From Nocardioides marinisabuli (GTDB lineage: Bacteria > Actinomycetota > Actinomycetes > Propionibacteriales > Nocardioidaceae): a stretch of 64,000 nucleotides of DNA. This document shows, in pieces, positions 55,884 to 64,000 of the stretch; position 1 is the first letter of the stretch; every line of letters starts with the position of its first letter. The DNA lies in the NCBI RefSeq assembly GCF_013466785.1, contig NZ_CP059163.1, positions 868,001 to 932,000 of the forward strand, given 5' to 3'. The notes under the pieces are model-generated. The model ran no database searches and was not told the origin of the DNA. It worked only from the letters and a program-made list of their open reading frames with translations. The position numbers and the translations under genes were made by a program.

Positions 55884-56851
55884 GGTTCGTGCCCACGCCC
55901 GAGCAGGACGACTTCGCCGGCTCGCTCGAGCGGCTGCTGGGCGCGGCCGGCACCGTCGGTGTCGCCCGCGCCTGGGCCGCCGACGACACCGGCCCGGGCC
56001 TGGCGCTGTGGCGGCGCCTGGCCGAGCAGGGCGTGAGCGCGCTGCTGGTGTCGGAGGAGGCCGGCGGGATGGGTGCGGGCCCCGTCGAGATGGTGCTGGT
56101 CCTCGAGGCCCTGGGCCGCCACGCGGTGCCGGGGCCGTGGGTCGAGTCGGTGGCGTTCCTGCCGGTCCTGCTCGGGGACGGCCCGGTCGTCGAGGCGCTG
56201 GCCGAGGGGGCGGTGGGCAGCGTCGCCCTGGCCCCGCACGTGCCCCACGCCCTCGACGCCGACGTCGCCGACCACCTGTACGCCGTCGTCGACGGCGGGC
56301 TCGTGGGCGCGAGCGCCGGCGAGCGGCACACCTCGGTCGACCGCACCCGCCGCCTCTTCACGCTCGCCCCCGACGGGGCGCCCCAGGCGGGCGCCGGCGA
56401 CCTCGGTCGCGCCTTCGACACCGCCGCGCTCGCCACCGCCGCCCAGCTGCTGGGTGCGGGCGAACGACTCCTCGCCGACACCGTCACCTACGTCAAGCAG
56501 CGCCGGCAGTTCGGCCGCGAGATCGGCTCCTACCAGGCAGTCAAGCACCGGCTCGCCGACGTGCGGATCGCCCTCGACTTCGCCCGCCCGCTGGTGCACG
56601 GCGCGGCGCTGGCCGACCCGGCCACCTTCTGCCGCGACGTCTCGGCCGCCAAGCTGGCCGCCGCCGACGCGGCGTACCTGGCCTCGCGGGTGGCGCTCCA
56701 GGCGCACGGCGCGATCGGCTACACCCTCGAGCTCGACCTGAGCCTGTGGATCACCAAGGTGCGCGCGCTCGTCGCGGCCTGGGGCACCACCGCGTTCCAC
56801 CGCGACCGGGTGCTGGCCGCGCTCGTCGCCGAGCGCGGGGCGGTGTCCTGA
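55880..56851 (+). CDS. fadE32: Acyl-CoA dehydrogenase subunit FadE32
   Basis: The 323-residue product is a shorter acyl-CoA dehydrogenase subunit. It has ALLVSEEAGGMGAGPVEM, the FAD-binding RRQFGREIGSYQAVKHRLADV and the C-terminal QAHGAIGYTLELDLSLWI. The usual central SEPGAGSD motif is missing, as is typical of FadE32-type subunits that pair with a complete partner. The ATG overlaps the fadE31 stop (ATGA). Confidence 0.86.
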   Translation: MRFVPTPEQDDFAGSLERLLGAAGTVGVARAWAADDTGPGLALWRRLAEQGVSALLVSEEAGGMGAGPVEMVLVLEALGRHAVPGPWVESVAFLPVLLGDGPVVEALAEGAVGSVALAPHVPHALDADVADHLYAVVDGGLVGASAGERHTSVDRTRRLFTLAPDGAPQAGAGDLGRAFDTAALATAAQLLGAGERLLADTVTYVKQRRQFGREIGSYQAVKHRLADVRIALDFARPLVHGAALADPATFCRDVSAAKLAAADAAYLASRVALQAHGAIGYTLELDLSLWITKVRALVAAWGTTAFHRDRVLAALVAERGAVS

Positions 56852-57921
56852 TGGAGCTCGGGCTCAGCGAGGAGCAGACCGAGCTCGCCGCCACGCTGCG
56901 CGCGCTGCTGGCCAGGCGGGCGACAGCGGCGCCGTCCGCGCCGCGGCCGACTCGCCGGCCGGCCACGACCCCGCCCTGTGGCAGGTGCTCTGCGAGCAGG
57001 TCGGGGTGGCCGCGCTGGCGGTGCCCGAGGAGCACGACGGGGCCGGGGCCTCGGCGTTCGAGACCTGCGTGGTGCTGGAGGAGCTGGGGCGCTGCCTGGC
57101 GCCCAGCCCGCTGCTCGCCTCCCTCGTGGTCGCCGAGACGCTGCTCGCCAGCGGTCCGCCGAGGCCTGCGCCCGGCTGCTGCCGCGGGTCGCCGCCGGCG
57201 AGGTGGCCACGCTCGCCTGGGCCGGGCTGACCGGCCCCGGTCGCACCGAGCCGTGCGCCGCGGTCGGGTCGCGGCTCAGCGGCACGGTGGGGCCGGTGCT
57301 CCTCGGCGACGTCGCCGAGGTGCTGCTGGTCGCGGCCCGCACCGAGGAGGGCGTGGCGCTCTTTGAGGTCGACCCGGCGACGACCGGCCTGACCCGCACC
57401 CGCACGCCCGCGATGGACACCACCCAGCGCCTGGCCACGCTCGGGCTCGACGACGTCGAGGCCACGCCCGTCGTCGCCGACGCCACCGCGGCGCTGGCCC
57501 GGGCCCACCTGGTCGGCACCGTCGGGGTCGCCGCGCTGCAGGTCGGCGGCGCCCAGCGCGGCTCGACATGACGGTGGCCTACTCGAAGGAGCGGGTGCAG
57601 TTCGGGCGCCCGATCGGCTCCTTCCAGGCGCTCAAGCACCGGATGGCCGACATGCTGGTGCTCGTCGAGACGGCGCGCTCGATCGCGTGGGCGGCGGCGT
57701 ACGCGGTCTCGGTCGGCGCGCCCGACGCCCCGCGGCTGGCGGCCAGCGCCGGCTCGTGGTGCTCCGACGCGCTCGAGCAGGTGGCGGCCGAGACCGTGCA
57801 GATGCACGGCGGGATCGCGATCACCTGGGAGCACGACGCCCAGCTGCTCTTCAAGCGCGCCCACGCGCTGGGCCAGCTCTTCGGGCAGGCCCACGAGCAC
57901 CGGCGCGCCGTCCTGGGCTGA
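56851..57921 (+). pseudogene. fadE33: Acyl-CoA dehydrogenase subunit FadE33, interrupted by three frameshifts
   Basis: The frame starts MELGLSEEQTELAATLRALL at the fadE32 stop, then shifts three times, each as if one base were lost. The first shift is near 56914 (the continuation GAVRAAADSPAGHDPALW is in another frame). The second is near 57153 (continuing SAEACARLLPRVAAGE). The third is near 57563 (continuing LDMTVAYSKERVQFGRPIG). After the third shift the original frame is restored and runs to a normal acyl-CoA dehydrogenase end (VQMHGGIAITWEHDAQLLFKR). The repaired protein would be about 357 residues, a normal FadE33. Either the gene is inactive or the assembly has base-deletion errors. 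Confidence 0.85.
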
Positions 57922-57933
57922 GCGCGGCCGCGA

Positions 57934-58027
57934 GGGAGTTTCATCGGGTACCCGATGGACCTGTCGCCGCAACCATGAACCTTCATCGTCCCGGCAGGAG
58001 GTCCATCGGGGACCCGATGAAACTCCC
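57934..58027. repeat. Inverted repeat with 29-bp arms containing the palindrome CATCGGGTACCCGATG
   Basis: Bases 57934-57962 and 57999-58027 are inverted copies with one mismatch and a 36-nt loop. Each arm contains the 16-bp palindrome found three times at 7490-7655; the right-hand copy has one central change. The element lies between fadE33 and the convergent hutU, suggesting a terminator role or a small mobile repeat. Confidence 0.87.
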
Positions 58028-58046
58028 GCCGCGGGCCCCACGGCCG

Positions 58047-59717
58047 TCAGTCCCGCATCGGTACCCGTACGCCGCACTCCTCGGCCACCTCGACGGCGCG
58101 GTCGTAGCCGGCGTCGACGTGGCGGATCACGCCCATGGCGGGGTCGTTGGTCAGGACCCGCTCGATCTTCTGCGCGGCCAGGTCGGTGCCGTCGGCGACG
58201 CACACCTGCCCGGCGTGGATGGAGCGGCCCATGCCAACCCCGCCGCCGTGGTGGATCGAGACCCAGGTGGCGCCCGAGGCGGTGTTGACCAGCGCGTTGA
58301 GCAGCGCCCAGTCGGCGATCGCGTCGGAGCCGTCGAGCATCGCCTCGGTCTCGCGGTAGGGCGAGGCGACCGAGCCGCAGTCGAGGTGGTCGCGCCCGAT
58401 CACCACGGGGGCCTTGAGCTCGCCGTTGGCGACCATCTCGTTGAACCTCAGCCCGGCGCGGTGCCGCTCGCCGTACCCCAGCCAGCAGATGCGTGCGGGC
58501 AGGCCCTGGTAGGCGACCCGCTCACCGGCCATGGTGATCCACTTGTGCAGCCGCTCGTACTCCGGCTTCTCGTCGGCGGGGAACAGCTCGAGGATCGCCT
58601 TGTCGGTGGCGGCGATGTCGGCGGGGTCGCCCGAGAGCGCGGCCCAGCGGAACGGGCCCTTGCCCTCGCAGAAGAGCGGGCGGATGTAGGCGGGCACGAA
58701 GCCGGGGAACTCGAAGGCGCGGTCGTAGCCGCCCTTGCGGGCCTCGTCGCGGATCGAGTTGCCGTAGTCGAAGACCTCGGCGCCGGCGTCCTGGAAGCCC
58801 ACCATCGCCCGCACGTGCGCGGCCATCGAGGCCTGCGCGGCCTTCGTGAAGCCGGCGGGGTCGGCGGTGCGCTCGCGCTCCCAGTCCTCGAAGGCCACCC
58901 CGGCGGGCAGGTAGTAGAGCGGGTCGTGCGCGGAGGTCTGGTCGGTGACGACGTCGATCGGGGCACCCCGCTCGAGCAGCTCGGGCAGCACCTCGGCGGC
59001 GTTGCCGAGCACCCCGATCGAGAGCGGGCGGCGCTCGTCGCGCGCGGCGACGGCCAGCTCGAGGGCGTGGTCGAGGGAGTCGGCGCGCACGTCGAGGTAG
59101 CGGTGCTCGATGCGCCGCTCGATGCGCGCGGGGTCGCACTCGACGCAGATCACGACCCCGTCGTTCATGGTCACCGCCAGCGGCTGCGCCCCGCCCATGC
59201 CGCCGAGCCCGGCGGTGAGGGTGATGGTGCCGGCCAGGGTGCCGCCGAACCTCTTGTCGGCGACCGCCGCGAACGTCTCGAAGGTGCCCTGCAGGATGCC
59301 CTGGGTGCCGATGTAGATCCACGACCCGGCGGTCATCTGCCCGTACATCGTCAGCCCGAGGTCCTCCAGCCGGCGGAACTCCTCCCAGTTGGCCCAGTCG
59401 CCGACCAGGTTGGAGTTGGCGATCAGCACCCGCGGCGCCCACTCGTGGGTGCGCATCACGCCCACGGGCTTGCCCGACTGCACCAGCAGGGTCTCGTCGT
59501 CGGCGAGGTCACGCAGGCTGCGGACCAGCGCGTCGTACGCCGCCCAGCTGCGCGCCGCCTTGCCGGTGCCGCCGTAGACGACGAGGTCCTCGGGGCGCTC
59601 GGCGTTGGCCGGGTCGAGGTTGTTCATCAGCATCCGCAGCGGCGCCTCGGTCTGCCAGGAGCGGGCGCTGAGGGTGGTGCCGGTGGCGGCGTGGACGGGC
59701 AGGCGGTGGTTGGTCAT
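58047..59717 (-). CDS. hutU: Urocanate hydratase
   Basis: The 556-residue product is a full-length urocanase that adds water to urocanate with tightly bound NAD. It has [20 protein letters not shown] (YGG region) near the start, [25 protein letters not shown] as the NAD-binding Rossmann segment, and the active-site [17 protein letters not shown] with Cys. [18 protein letters not shown] lies near the end. The ATG overlaps the hutH stop (ATGA), so hutH-hutU is one operon. hutI and the next enzymes are not in the window. Confidence 0.96.
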   Translation of the reverse strand: MTNHRLPVHAATGTTLSARSWQTEAPLRMLMNNLDPANAERPEDLVVYGGTGKAARSWAAYDALVRSLRDLADDETLLVQSGKPVGVMRTHEWAPRVLIANSNLVGDWANWEEFRRLEDLGLTMYGQMTAGSWIYIGTQGILQGTFETFAAVADKRFGGTLAGTITLTAGLGGMGGAQPLAVTMNDGVVICVECDPARIERRIEHRYLDVRADSLDHALELAVAARDERRPLSIGVLGNAAEVLPELLERGAPIDVVTDQTSAHDPLYYLPAGVAFEDWERERTADPAGFTKAAQASMAAHVRAMVGFQDAGAEVFDYGNSIRDEARKGGYDRAFEFPGFVPAYIRPLFCEGKGPFRWAALSGDPADIAATDKAILELFPADEKPEYERLHKWITMAGERVAYQGLPARICWLGYGERHRAGLRFNEMVANGELKAPVVIGRDHLDCGSVASPYRETEAMLDGSDAIADWALLNALVNTASGATWVSIHHGGGVGMGRSIHAGQVCVADGTDLAAQKIERVLTNDPAMGVIRHVDAGYDRAVEVAEECGVRVPMRD

Positions 59718-61294
59718 GCGAGCTCTCCGATCACGGACTCGGCGGCGCCCAGGACGGCGCCGGAGGCGACCAGACCGACGGCGGTCTCGATCTCCGGGGA
59801 CAGGTGGCGGTCGGGGCCGGGGCCCTCGACCCCGGCGTCGCGCAGCAGCGCCACGACCGCTGCGGTGGCGGGCGAGGGCTCCAGCGGGGCGCGCAGGTCG
59901 AGCGCGCGGGCCGCGGTGAGGACCTCGATGGCCACGACCCGGGTGAGCCCGTCGACGGCGCGGCGCAGCTTGCGCGCGGCCGACCAGCCCATCGAGACGT
60001 GGTCCTCCTGCATGGCGCTGGAGGGGATGGAGTCGACCGAGGCCGGGGCGGCCAGGCGCTTCATCTCCGAGACGACGGCGGCCTGCGTGTACTGCGCGAT
60101 CATCAGCCCGGAGTCGACGCCCGGGTCGTGGGCCAGGAACGGCGGCAGCCCGTGGTTGCGGGCCTTGTCGAGGAAGCGGTCGGTGCGCCGCTCGCTGATC
60201 GAGGCGACGTCGGCGGCGACGATGGCCAGGAAGTCGAGGGCGTAGGCGACCGGGGCGCCGTGGAAGTTGCCGTTCGACTCCACGCGTCCCTCCTCGGCCA
60301 GCACCACCGGGTTGTCGACGGCGCTGGCCAGCTCGCGCGAGGCGACCAGGTCGCAGTGCTCGAGGGTGTCGCGGGCGGCGCCGTGCACCTGCGGCGAGCA
60401 GCGCAGCGAGTAGGCGTCCTGCACGCGGTGGCAGTCGGGCCCGCGGTGGGAGGCCATGATCGCCGAGCCGTCGAGCAGCCGGACCAGGTTGGCGGCCGAG
60501 GCTGCCTGGCCGGGGTGCGGGCGCAGGGCCTGCAGCTCGGCGGCGAAGACCCGGTCGGTGCCGAGCTGGCCCTCGACCGACATGGCCGCGGCGATGTCGG
60601 CGGTGCGCAGCAGCACCCGCAGGTCGGCGATCGCCAGCACCAGCATGCCGAGCATCCCGTCGGTGCCGTTGATCAGCGCGAGGCCCTCCTTGGCGGCCAG
60701 CTCGACCGGGCGCAGCCCCGCGGCGGCCAGCGCGTCGGCGGCGGGCACGAGCGCACCGGCGGCGTCGCGCACCATGCCCTCCCCCATCAGCGCCAGCGCG
60801 CAGTGCGAGAGCGGCGCGAGGTCTCCCGAGCAGCCCAGCGAGCCGTGCTCGTGGACCACGGGGGTGATCCGGTGGGTGAGCAGGTCGGCCAGCAGCTGGG
60901 CGGTCTCCAGGCGGATGCCGGTGTGGCCGGTGGCCAGCGTCGAGAGCCGCAGCAGCATCAGCCCGCGGGTCACCTCCGCCTCGACCTCGGGCCCCGACCC
61001 GGCCGCGTGCGAGCGCACCAGCGAGCGCTGCAGCTGGGCGCGCAGGTCGGTGGGGATGTGGCGGGTGGCCAGGGCGCCGAACCCGGTCGAGATGCCGTAC
61101 GCCGGCGTGCTGGCCGCGGCCAGCTCCTCGACCACCGCGCGGGCCCGCTGGATCGCCTCCACCGCGTCCTGTCCCAGGTGCACCCCGGCGCCCCCGCGGG
61201 TGACCGCCACCAGCTCCTGCGGGCTGACGGGACCCACGCCTAGCGTGATGGTCGCCGAGGGCGGGGCGGCGGTGGGGCTCGTGTGCTGCTGCAT
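59714..61294 (-). CDS. hutH: Histidine ammonia-lyase
   Basis: The 526-residue product deaminates histidine to urocanate. The catalytic Tyr loop is [11 protein letters not shown], and the MIO prosthetic group forms from residues 155-157 in [14 protein letters not shown]. The usual Ala-Ser-Gly triad is Cys-Ser-Gly here, a variant I recall from actinobacterial enzymes. [15 protein letters not shown] and [10 protein letters not shown] complete the active site. The ATG at 61294 has GGAG upstream. A 16-bp inverted repeat lies about 60 bp upstream. Confidence 0.95.
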   Translation of the reverse strand: MQQHTSPTAAPPSATITLGVGPVSPQELVAVTRGGAGVHLGQDAVEAIQRARAVVEELAAASTPAYGISTGFGALATRHIPTDLRAQLQRSLVRSHAAGSGPEVEAEVTRGLMLLRLSTLATGHTGIRLETAQLLADLLTHRITPVVHEHGSLGCSGDLAPLSHCALALMGEGMVRDAAGALVPAADALAAAGLRPVELAAKEGLALINGTDGMLGMLVLAIADLRVLLRTADIAAAMSVEGQLGTDRVFAAELQALRPHPGQAASAANLVRLLDGSAIMASHRGPDCHRVQDAYSLRCSPQVHGAARDTLEHCDLVASRELASAVDNPVVLAEEGRVESNGNFHGAPVAYALDFLAIVAADVASISERRTDRFLDKARNHGLPPFLAHDPGVDSGLMIAQYTQAAVVSEMKRLAAPASVDSIPSSAMQEDHVSMGWSAARKLRRAVDGLTRVVAIEVLTAARALDLRAPLEPSPATAAVVALLRDAGVEGPGPDRHLSPEIETAVGLVASGAVLGAAESVIGELA

Positions 61295-61349
61295 GGGTCC
61301 ATGCTCCGACCGCGCCCGGCGTCCCGGAAGGGGTCGGGCGGGCACCGGT

Positions 61350-61365
61350 GTCTCGGATGCGAGAC
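61350..61365. promoter_or_regulatory. Inverted repeat GTCTCGGATGCGAGAC upstream of hutH
   Basis: Six-base arms (GTCTCG and CGAGAC) flank a GATG spacer, 56 bp upstream of the hutH start and 107 bp upstream of the divergent secreted protein gene. It is a good candidate for a dimeric repressor site controlling histidine use. No regulator gene is adjacent. Confidence 0.45.
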
Positions 61366-61472
61366 CCAGGCGCCGAGGACTGACAGGTGCCTCCCAGGTG
61401 GGCCCGAGGGTCGTGCCAGGGCCGCTGCGCAGCCTGGGCCCCGACCCACTCAACGACACGAGGAGGTGCGAC

Positions 61473-61991
61473 ATGCGTCGCACAGCAACGTTCACCGCCG
61501 GGGTCGTCCTGGCCGCCACCGCCGGCACCGGCATCGCCGCCTGGGGGGTGCCCGCCCTGGCCGAGACCACCTCGGAGCAGAGCACCGACCAGAGCACCGA
61601 GCAGGGCACCGACAAGGAGGACCGGCGCGCGCAGATGCAGGGTGCGCTGGGCGAGGCGCTGGCCGCCGAGCTCGGCCTCGACGCCGACGAGGTCACCGCC
61701 GCCCTGGAGAAGGTGCAGTCCGAGCTGCGCACCGAGATGCAGGCCGAGCACCTCGCGCAGCTCGAGGAGCGACTCGCGGCTGCGGTCGAGGCCGGCGAGC
61801 TCACCCAGGAAGAGGCCGACGAGATGCTCGAGCGCGCCGAGTCCGGCGAGCTGCGCGGCCCCCGCGGGCACGGCGGCCCCGGCGGACCGGGCGGTCGCGA
61901 CGGGGAGCGGCCCGGCAGCGACCAGGACGGCGACGAGGACGGCACCCAGGACGGCACCGCCGAGTCCGAGGACAGCAGCACCAGCCTCTGA
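61473..61991 (+). CDS. Secreted acidic helical protein, unknown function
   Basis: The 172-residue product has a signal peptide ([21 protein letters not shown], cleaved near ALA). A Ser/Thr/Gln/Glu linker and a helical segment with heptad-like spacing ([17 protein letters not shown], then [18 protein letters not shown]) follow. The tail is rich in Gly, Asp and Glu. The helical part resembles small actinobacterial exported proteins with repeated Asp/Glu pairs. AGGAGG precedes the ATG. It is divergent from hutH and followed by a perfect terminator hairpin. Confidence 0.7.
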   Translation: MRRTATFTAGVVLAATAGTGIAAWGVPALAETTSEQSTDQSTEQGTDKEDRRAQMQGALGEALAAELGLDADEVTAALEKVQSELRTEMQAEHLAQLEERLAAAVEAGELTQEEADEMLERAESGELRGPRGHGGPGGPGGRDGERPGSDQDGDEDGTQDGTAESEDSSTSL

Positions 61992-62007
61992 GCCCTGCAC
62001 GCACGAC

Positions 62008-62040
62008 GAAGCCCGCCCCGGCAGGACCGGGGCGGGCTTC
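62008..62040. terminator. Bidirectional terminator hairpin
   Basis: A perfect 14-bp stem (GAAGCCCGCCCCGG and its complement) with a 5-nt loop lies between the secreted protein gene (plus) and the CMD-family gene (minus). It can end both transcripts. Confidence 0.85.
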
Positions 62041-62053
62041 GGTGCGCCTGCGC

Positions 62054-62617
62054 TCAGGCGGAGACGGTGGCGCCGTTCCACTCGAACTTGCGGAAGGGCT
62101 CGTCCACGGGCGTGCGTGCCAGGTGGTTGGTGTAGTTCGACATCACCTTCTGGGAGACGCCGAGGACGACCTCGAGGACCTGGCGCTTGGTGAAGCCGGC
62201 GTCGAGGAAGGCCTGCACGCCGGCCTCGTCGACGTCGCCGCGGTCGCGGACCACGGCGAGGGTGAAGGTGCGCAGCGCCTCGAGGCGCGCCTCGGGCAGC
62301 GGGGTGCCGTCGCGCAGCGCGTCGGTGATGGCCGAGTCCACCTTCATGCCGTGCGCGATCGCGGTGTGGGCGGGCACGCAGTAGTGGCACGCGTGCTCGA
62401 CGTTGACGCTCTGCCACACCACCGTCAGCTCCTCCTTGTCGAAGCTGGAGTCGAGGAAGAGCTGGTGGACCTGCTGGTAGGCCTCGAGCAGGCCCGGGGC
62501 CTCGGCCATCGTGGCGTGCAGGCCGGGGATCATCCCGTTCTGCTTGCGCGAGCGGGCCAGCAGCTCCTCGCTGCCCTCGGGTGCGGTGGTCTCGTCGTGC
62601 AGCTGGAAGTCGGTCAT
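62054..62617 (-). CDS. Carboxymuconolactone decarboxylase/AhpD family protein
   Basis: The 187-residue product has the AhpD-like core: [19 protein letters not shown], with Glu, Cys, Cys and His of the redox-active site, and [15 protein letters not shown]. Such proteins are alkylhydroperoxidase-like antioxidants or decarboxylases. The CxxC pair favours an AhpD-type peroxidase role. It diverges from a TetR gene, with a palindromic operator between them, so it is probably that regulator's target. Confidence 0.85.
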   Translation of the reverse strand: MTDFQLHDETTAPEGSEELLARSRKQNGMIPGLHATMAEAPGLLEAYQQVHQLFLDSSFDKEELTVVWQSVNVEHACHYCVPAHTAIAHGMKVDSAITDALRDGTPLPEARLEALRTFTLAVVRDRGDVDEAGVQAFLDAGFTKRQVLEVVLGVSQKVMSNYTNHLARTPVDEPFRKFEWNGATVSA

Positions 62618-62672
62618 GGTGCTCCCTCTCGTAGCGGTCCGGCGGCGCGCGGCGGAGCGCGTCGTCGCTTCA

Positions 62673-62686
62673 GTACCGAACGGTAC
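62673..62686. promoter_or_regulatory. Palindromic operator between the CMD-family and TetR genes
   Basis: GTACCGAACGGTAC has six-base arms (GTACCG and CGGTAC) around AA. It lies in the 134-bp divergent promoter region. TetR proteins commonly bind such sites next to their own genes; binding is inferred. Confidence 0.6.
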
Positions 62687-62751
62687 ACAATGACTGGGCG
62701 ATTCGCTACTAGGCGGTTCCAAAGTCGGGGGTGAGCGCGTACGATGGGCCC

Positions 62752-63363
62752 ATGAGCACCACGACGACGCTGACGCCCAAGGGCTCGGTGGGCCGACCTC
62801 GGCTCTACGACGAGGAGACCGTGCTCGAGTCGCTGACCTCGCTGTTCTGGCGACAGGGCTACACCCAGACCTCCATGGCCGACATCGTGGAGGCCAGCGG
62901 CGTGCACAAGCCCAGCCTCTACCGCACGTTCGGGTCCAAGGAGGAGCTCTTCGCCACGGTGCTGCGGCGCTACCTCGCCGAGCGGATCGCCATGTTCGCC
63001 GCCACCATCGGGTCGGCCGGCGAGGGCGTCGCGGCGGTGCACGCGTTCCTGGAGGCCTTCGAGGCCGACGCGGTCTCCGAGCGCGGCCGCGACGGCTGCC
63101 TGATGGTGATGGCCTCCAACGAGCTGCGTGGCCAGCTGCCCGGCTACGACTTCGCCACCGACTACCGCCGCCAGATGCGCGAGCAGCTCGGCGTCCTGGT
63201 CTCGCGCGCCACCGACCCCGCCGACGAGCAGCTGGTCGGCAGCCGCGCCGACCTGTTGACCACCTGCCTGCTCGGCGTGCAGGTCATCCTGCGCTCCGGC
63301 GCCGACGCCGACGACGTCCACCGCTACCTCGCGGCGCTGCACGACACCGTCGACACCTGGTAG
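62752..63363 (+). CDS. TetR-family transcriptional regulator
   Basis: The 203-residue product has the GRPRLYDEETVL arm, a TetR helix-turn-helix (TQTSMADIVEASGVHKPSLYRTFG), and a ligand domain resembling the TetR_C_16/YxaF group (DGCLMVMASNEL). The ATG at 62752 was chosen over an upstream GTG because the family N-terminus starts there. It is divergent from the CMD-family gene and probably represses it. Confidence 0.86.
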   Translation: MSTTTTLTPKGSVGRPRLYDEETVLESLTSLFWRQGYTQTSMADIVEASGVHKPSLYRTFGSKEELFATVLRRYLAERIAMFAATIGSAGEGVAAVHAFLEAFEADAVSERGRDGCLMVMASNELRGQLPGYDFATDYRRQMREQLGVLVSRATDPADEQLVGSRADLLTTCLLGVQVILRSGADADDVHRYLAALHDTVDTW

Positions 63364-63402
63364 CCGCGGGCGCGCCCGGTGCCGACCCCCGGGAACGACG
63401 CA

Positions 63403-63432
63403 GGCCCGGCCGCGCGGGGCGCGGACCGGGCC
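63403..63432 (+). terminator. Terminator hairpin after the TetR gene
   Basis: GGCCCGG and CCGCGC pair with GCGCGG and CCGGGCC around a GGG loop, with one bulged A. It starts 40 bp after the TetR stop. Confidence 0.7.
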
Positions 63433-63461
63433 GGGGGTACATCTGGTGGATCTGCTGCACG

Positions 63462-63499
<38 letters not shown>

Positions 63500-63790
63500 G
63501 GGGCAGACGGTTTCCGTGGTGCCTGCGGGTGCCCAGAGGTTCCCGGTTGACCTGCGGTGATAGGCCGCCCCGTTGCCCGCTGGTGCGCAGACTACGACGA
63601 GACCCTCGCCTTGGCCGAGGCGGCTGGACCGGTGCGGTTTTCATCCTCCGCGCGGGACGGCGCCGGTGGGTGTCGTGCGCTACCGCTGGTTGTCCCGGGC
63701 GGGGTCTGCGCTGTGTCGGCCCGACGCAATCAGGCGCGGCGAGCAGAGCGGAGACCGCGCGCACCGCCAAGGATCGGCGACGCTGCGGGG
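63500..63790. other. Non-coding stretch beyond the tRNA fragment
   Basis: I find no supported gene here. Short frames on both strands lack ribosome sites and recognisable products. Base composition appears less extreme than in the genes before it (for example GGTTTTCATCC, GCAATCAGG), consistent with DNA of another origin. Confidence 0.4.
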
Positions 63791-64000
63791 CTAGTTGCTG
63801 GCGCCACGCATCGAGAATCCGAGTGGGAACCAGTCGGTGCGATACGTGCGTCCCGCCGCCTCATAGACGTAACGGCTCCGCTCGGTGAGCAGTGTGCCGG
63901 CGCGCGTCTTGCGGAGTTCGACGAACACGAGGTCGGAGCCCGAGGCTTCGTCCCCGCACCGGCTCCGCACCTCGTTCTCAGGATGTAGTTGCGCCCCCTG
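63791..64000 (-). CDS. Partial gene, C-terminal 69 residues, unknown function
   Basis: An open frame runs from the window edge to a TAG stop at 63791-63793. The readable part includes SGSDLVFVELRKTRAGTLL, RSRYVYEAAGRTYRTDWFP and LGFSMRGASN at the end. The frame uses codons such as CTA, TAT and ACA that are rare elsewhere in the window. The start lies outside. The protein-like pattern supports coding but I do not recognise the family. It would belong to the DNA beyond the tRNA fragment. Confidence 0.5.
   Translation of the reverse strand, partial: QGAQLHPENEVRSRCGDEASGSDLVFVELRKTRAGTLLTERSRYVYEAAGRTYRTDWFPLGFSMRGASN

Overview
The window is a very GC-rich (roughly 72-74 percent by eye) actinobacterial chromosome segment. 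Frequent GTG starts, many GTGA/ATGA stop-start overlaps, CIRCE-controlled groEL, otsA/otsB, a DUF3263/LytR_C pair and mycobacterial-type protein families all point to a Nocardioides-like member of the Nocardioidaceae or a close relative. This assignment is an inference from protein families and base composition, not from a database search.

Region 1 (about 0.3-12 kb) is a molybdenum hydroxylase locus on the minus strand. It holds coxS-coxL-coxM-coxG, encoding a form II aerobic CO dehydrogenase-like enzyme (AYRGAGR active-site loop). Upstream is a GAF-domain regulator, and a shared near-palindrome lies in front of both the regulator and coxS. Further upstream are an XdhC protein, a VWA protein (CoxE type), a MoxR ATPase (CoxD type) and a MocA-like cytidylyltransferase, which form a cofactor-insertion and maturation set. 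A lipoprotein hydrolase and a palindromic repeat cluster lie between the two parts.

Region 2 (12-43 kb) is mostly housekeeping. It holds ridA, groEL with two CIRCE operators, an SGNH hydrolase and a DUF2157/GDYXXLXY pair. A thrC-cysO transcript follows, preceded by a recognisable SAM-I riboswitch. Then come the trehalose genes otsB and otsA, DUF3263/LytR_C genes, a PhaC-like hydrolase with a basic tail, an MFS transporter coupled to a PLP enzyme, ung, an aldehyde dehydrogenase/GMC oxidoreductase pair with a KstR-like site upstream, pdxY, a protein mannosyltransferase, several envelope proteins, an FHA protein and a SNF2-type helicase.

Region 3 (43-58 kb) is a complete-looking gene cluster for degradation of steroid rings C and D (the HIP pathway). 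Gene order and orientation match my memory of Mycobacterium tuberculosis Rv3548c-Rv3564: two SDRs, echA20, ipdA, ipdB, ipdC, fadA6, kstR2, ipdF, fadE30, fadD3, fadE31, fadE32, fadE33. A perfect KstR2-type operator lies between fadE30 and fadD3, and two degenerate ones lie upstream of echA20. A 2-keto-4-pentenoate hydratase (HsaE-like) is coupled to the SDR pair. fadE33 is interrupted by three single-base frameshifts.

Region 4 (58-64 kb) contains hutU-hutH, a secreted acidic protein, a carboxymuconolactone decarboxylase-like gene diverging from a TetR gene, and a 38-nt 3' tRNA fragment that looks like an attachment site. Beyond the fragment the sequence changes character and ends in a partial foreign-looking gene.

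A recurring structural theme is that each of the four convergent gene junctions longer than 100 bp (11.3, 40.2, 49.1 and 57.9 kb) is filled with a different family of inverted or tandem repeats. Two of these families recur elsewhere in the window.
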